Of a DNA stretch of 64,000 nt, positions 61,259-64,000 are shown one piece after another. Made by a program: the position numbers and the translations under genes. The notes under the pieces were generated by a model, which saw only the letters and a list, made by a program, of their open reading frames with translations, was not told the DNA's origin and did not search any database. Each line of letters begins with the position of its first letter. The first letter of the stretch is position 1. This DNA comes from SXTU01 sp964496695 (GTDB lineage Bacteria > Verrucomicrobiota > Verrucomicrobiia > Limisphaerales > SXTU01), in assembly GCA_964496695.1 (NCBI GenBank), contig CAZCBE010000020.1:1-64000 (forward strand). The letters are read 5' to 3'.

Positions 61259-62500
61259 TCACCAGACACGGGCCCAGATGACCTTCAAGTAACGGCTCTC
61301 CGGGCAGTTCGCCATCACGGGATGGTCTGCCCCGGCACCAGTGCGGTCGAGGAACTGGAGGCGCTTCCCGAGGCGGTAGGCGGCGCGGGTGACGAGCTGC
61401 TCAAAGCCCTCCATGTCAATCAGCCCGGAACAGGAGCAGGTGACCAGCAGTCCGCCCGGCTCCAGCACGTTCATGCCCATGCCGTTCAGGTCTTCGTATT
61501 TGCGGCGGCCTTCCAGTTCGTCCTCGCGACTCAGGAGGAACTTGGGCGGATCAAGGATCACGACCGGCCAGCGGGTGTTGTTGCGCTGCATTTGACGGGC
61601 GAAGGAGAACGCGTCGCAATGGACCCATTCGATGCGCGCCTGATTGAGGTTGGCGTTGCGCTTCGCCTGCTCGATGGCCTTCTCGTCGAGATCCACGCCG
61701 GTGACTTCCTCCGCGCCGCCGAGGACTTTGGCGGCGAGGGCGAAGCCGCCGGTGTAGCAGCAGCAGTCCAGCACGCGCTGGCCTTTCACGAGCCCGGCCA
61801 GCTTGCGGCGGTTCTCGCGCTGGTCGCAGAAGAAACCAGTCTTGTGCCCCGAGGCAAAGTTGACTTCGTAGCGGACGCCATGCTCACGGATCTTTACGGA
61901 GCGCACGTCATTGGCGGCGACAAAACGGATGCCCTCCACGCGGGAAATGAAGTCATCCACTTCGATAATCTGTCGCTTGGTGCCGAGGCGCTCGTGGATG
62001 ACCGGGAGCAGGCGCGCGAGGCGCAGGAACATGCCCAGGCTATGAATCTCGACGCTCAGGGTGTCGCCAAAACGGTCCACCGTCAGGCCGCTGAGGCAGT
62101 CGCCGTCGCTGCTGATGACCCGGTAGGCATCGGTGTTCGTGTCGAGGGCGAGCAGCTTGAGCCGCAGGTCCAGCGCACGATCCAGCGCGCGGTCGAAGAG
62201 CTCTTCGCCGACGGGTTCTTCACCGTGGTGGAGGACGCGCAACGGGACGCGCGCCTTGGGGTTCCACAGGCCGCTGCCGAAGCGCCGGCCTTCCTTGTCG
62301 AAGACCGCGACGAGGTCACCGGGCTTGGCGTCCTGCGAAGCCCCGGCAATCATGGCCGGGTAGATCGTGGGCTGATTGGAATAATACTTGAGCTGCACCC
62401 AGGGCCGCGGCCAGTCCTCGCTGCCGGGGGGCGGACCAGAAGGACGGCGTTCGTCAGGCGGACGCGAGGGGAAACGGGGACGGAGCGGTTGGGAAGTCAT
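61259..62500 (-). CDS. rlmI: Class I SAM-dependent 23S rRNA methyltransferase (RlmI-like)
   Basis: A protein of 413 residues, close to E. coli RlmI (396), which methylates 23S rRNA at m5C1962. N-terminal PUA-like region (about 30-105), then EEA1-like linker and Rossmann domain with VLDCCCYTGGFALAAKVLGG, GVDLDEKAIEQAKRNANLN, catalytic VVILDPPKF and TCSCSG. The Arg/Pro-rich first 30 residues are an extension. Start chosen at 62500; an upstream GTG-like start at 62527 would add nine residues. Site specificity is inferred from family. Confidence 0.85.
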   Translation of the reverse strand: MTSQPLRPRFPSRPPDERRPSGPPPGSEDWPRPWVQLKYYSNQPTIYPAMIAGASQDAKPGDLVAVFDKEGRRFGSGLWNPKARVPLRVLHHGEEPVGEELFDRALDRALDLRLKLLALDTNTDAYRVISSDGDCLSGLTVDRFGDTLSVEIHSLGMFLRLARLLPVIHERLGTKRQIIEVDDFISRVEGIRFVAANDVRSVKIREHGVRYEVNFASGHKTGFFCDQRENRRKLAGLVKGQRVLDCCCYTGGFALAAKVLGGAEEVTGVDLDEKAIEQAKRNANLNQARIEWVHCDAFSFARQMQRNNTRWPVVILDPPKFLLSREDELEGRRKYEDLNGMGMNVLEPGGLLVTCSCSGLIDMEGFEQLVTRAAYRLGKRLQFLDRTGAGADHPVMANCPESRYLKVIWARVW

Positions 62501-62538
62501 GGAGCGGGGCAGGGGCGATGGCGACAAAATGGCTGGGG

Positions 62539-64000
62539 CTAGTAGCGGAGATTCAGGCTCAAGCCGAAGGCGTGAAGGTCGAAGAGGTTGTGGGTCTCGT
62601 AACGATAGGTGGGCTGGAGGCTGATATGCTCGGTGAAACCATACTTCAGAGCGATGCCGATGCTCTGAAAATTCTTTTCACCGATCAGACCCTTGATGAG
62701 CTGCGAAGGATTCTCCTCGCCGATGGCATAAGTCAGCGTGGTGGATGACAACGGAGAGAACTGCCAGGTGGTGTTGATCAGGCCGGCGAAGCCGGTGTTG
62801 ACGGGGCCACCCTTTGGTTCGGTGTGAGTGGCATACAACTGCGCGTGGGAAGCCCAGTGAGGATGCCACTGCCAAGTGACGCCGGGAACGAGTTGAAACA
62901 CGGGCTCATCCGCGAAGCGCAGATGGGTGACACTGAGGTTCGCCGATACCTTGTCCGTAAAGAAATACTCCGTCTGCACCCCGGCCCGCCAGCGGGGGAT
63001 GAAGCCGCCATTGAGCGCACCGCCCACATCCACGCCCATGATCCAGCTCGGCGTGACGTGGGTGTTCCAGCCGAGCAGGATCTGGTTCGCGGACGCACCA
63101 AAGCGCGAGAAGGTGCGATACTCGCCGGAGACCGTCATGCCCAACGGCTGCCGCCAATACGCGGCGAGATAGCCCTCATGCCACTCCTGCAGGCGGGCAC
63201 CCGCACCGGAGGTGTCCTGCAAGGACGAGAACTCATAGCCGGTGCTGATGCCAATGACTGTGGGATTTGCCAGGCGCACCTGCTTGCGAAGCTTCTCCTG
63301 CGCAGCGTCGTGGAGGTCGGCGCTGGGCGCGGCGGGAACGCGGGCGACGGCCCGGGGCAGGGGCTCGCCGGTCTGCTTGCGCAGCAGGCTGAGCGCTTCG
63401 CCGCTGAGTTCGGGCTCCAGCGGGTCAAGCAAGGCCTCCAGGGCCACGACATTCACCTCGCCGCCATGGCTGGCGGCCCACTTCTGTGCCCACAATTCCG
63501 GCCAGGCATCCGCCGGCTGCACGCGCTGATAGTCGCGCAGCACGACAAAAAAGGCATCGGCATCCTTCTCTTGAAAGGCGATTTTCAACCGGTCCCGATA
63601 GACGAGTGCGGAGCCGGGTGCGATCCGCTGGGCCGAGTCAAGCGCCTGCCAGGCGCGGGTCACGTCACCCCGCAGCCACGCCACCTCGGCGATGCCCCGC
63701 CAGCCGGCCAGCGACTCGGGATTGTGCGTGACCACCTCCTCGTAGAGCGCGAGGCTTTCGCGCAGCTTGCTCTGCTGATGCGCCGCGTGGGCTAGGCCGA
63801 TCACCGCCTCCTCGCGGTCTGGCGCGACCTGGGCGGCGCGGTTGAAAAAATCGCGCGCCTCACGGAACTGGCGTGCGGTAATGCAGACTTCGCCGGCTGC
63901 GATCAACGCGGAAAACTCGTGAGGATGAGCTTCGGCGTAGCTGGTGATGAGATTCAGCCCATCGTCCTTCTGACCACGGGCAACCAGGCGCTGGGCTTGA
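62539..64000 (-). CDS. TPR/YaiO-type outer-membrane beta-barrel protein (5' end missing)
   Basis: An open frame of at least 487 codons that continues past the right edge; the in-frame TTG at 63906 is not necessarily the start, because codons upstream remain open to 63999 (reading ...RLVARGQKDDGLNLITSYAEAH). The visible N-terminal part has TPR repeats (AAQVAPDREEAVIGLAHAAH), the C-terminal 250 residues form an outer-membrane barrel (TVIGISTGYEFSSL, ending in LSLNLRY with the terminal aromatic). This resembles YaiO-family proteins, often next to glycosyltransferases. The 5' part and signal peptide lie outside the window. Confidence 0.85.
   Translation of the reverse strand, partial: QAQRLVARGQKDDGLNLITSYAEAHPHEFSALIAAGEVCITARQFREARDFFNRAAQVAPDREEAVIGLAHAAHQQSKLRESLALYEEVVTHNPESLAGWRGIAEVAWLRGDVTRAWQALDSAQRIAPGSALVYRDRLKIAFQEKDADAFFVVLRDYQRVQPADAWPELWAQKWAASHGGEVNVVALEALLDPLEPELSGEALSLLRKQTGEPLPRAVARVPAAPSADLHDAAQEKLRKQVRLANPTVIGISTGYEFSSLQDTSGAGARLQEWHEGYLAAYWRQPLGMTVSGEYRTFSRFGASANQILLGWNTHVTPSWIMGVDVGGALNGGFIPRWRAGVQTEYFFTDKVSANLSVTHLRFADEPVFQLVPGVTWQWHPHWASHAQLYATHTEPKGGPVNTGFAGLINTTWQFSPLSSTTLTYAIGEENPSQLIKGLIGEKNFQSIGIALKYGFTEHISLQPTYRYETHNLFDLHAFGLSLNLRY

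Overview
The window is a high-GC bacterial chromosome segment, probably from a Verrucomicrobiota genome (Limisphaerales/Pedosphaera-like). That assignment is an inference from gene content: two Tat-exported DUF1501 proteins, a DUF6797-type beta-propeller protein, secreted PQQ-like, sialidase-like, SGNH and GH99-like enzymes, a neutral-ceramidase-like protein, DUF3500, and a YaiO-like outer-membrane protein. Two runs of exactly ten N (4364-4373 and 55118-55127) show it is a scaffold, possibly a metagenome-assembled genome. No phage, CRISPR array or large mobile element is visible.

Layout. 1-7.2 kb: a DUF1501 protein, an SDR dehydrogenase, an Imm26-like orphan and a complete ribose-type sugar ABC importer (binding lipoprotein, double ATPase, permease). 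7.5-13.6 kb, minus strand: a secreted metallopeptidase, a GH99-like enzyme, a large DUF2341/LamG/sialate-O-acetylesterase protein and an enolase-superfamily dehydratase, which read as a glycan or organic-acid scavenging locus. 13.8-14.5 kb: a REP-associated tyrosine transposase between two inverted double-hairpin REP units. 14.6-20.2 kb: ceramidase-like protein, tRNA-Thr(CGU), an alpha/beta hydrolase, an amidohydrolase, a lipase and a membrane protein. 20.2-26.1 kb: aas, lnt, lplT and a MarR regulator, a coherent lipoprotein-acylation and lysophospholipid-recycling block. 26.5-30.7 kb: a GIDE-LemA fusion, a lone receiver, a membrane-anchored hydrolase and pyrH. 30.9-38.7 kb: three tandem sensor histidine kinases, two of them hybrids, with no DNA-binding output protein. 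38.7-43.1 kb: glcE-glcF, a membrane protein, an SDR and tRNA-Ile2(CAU). 43.5-49.5 kb: arsM, small proteins, a sialidase-like and an SGNH enzyme, a YgjP-type peptidase and a second lone receiver. 49.6-60 kb: a secreted esterase, DUF6797 and PQQ beta-propeller proteins, a nucleotidyltransferase-like pair and a second DUF1501. 60-64 kb: DUF3500, an RlmI-like methyltransferase and a TPR/outer-membrane barrel protein that runs off the window.

The most unusual property is the number of short palindromic and short-period tandem repeats. At least eight sequence families lie between genes, and several sit inside open reading frames without breaking them (lnt, aas, an alpha/beta hydrolase, the DUF6797 protein, the PQQ protein, glcF, a DUF1501 protein). 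One palindrome family is read in three different frames in three genes. Period-7 tandem repeats lie inside three coding sequences, where a change in copy number would shift the frame. Both assembly gaps fall in repeat-dense spacers. All function calls are from sequence reading alone; no database search was possible.
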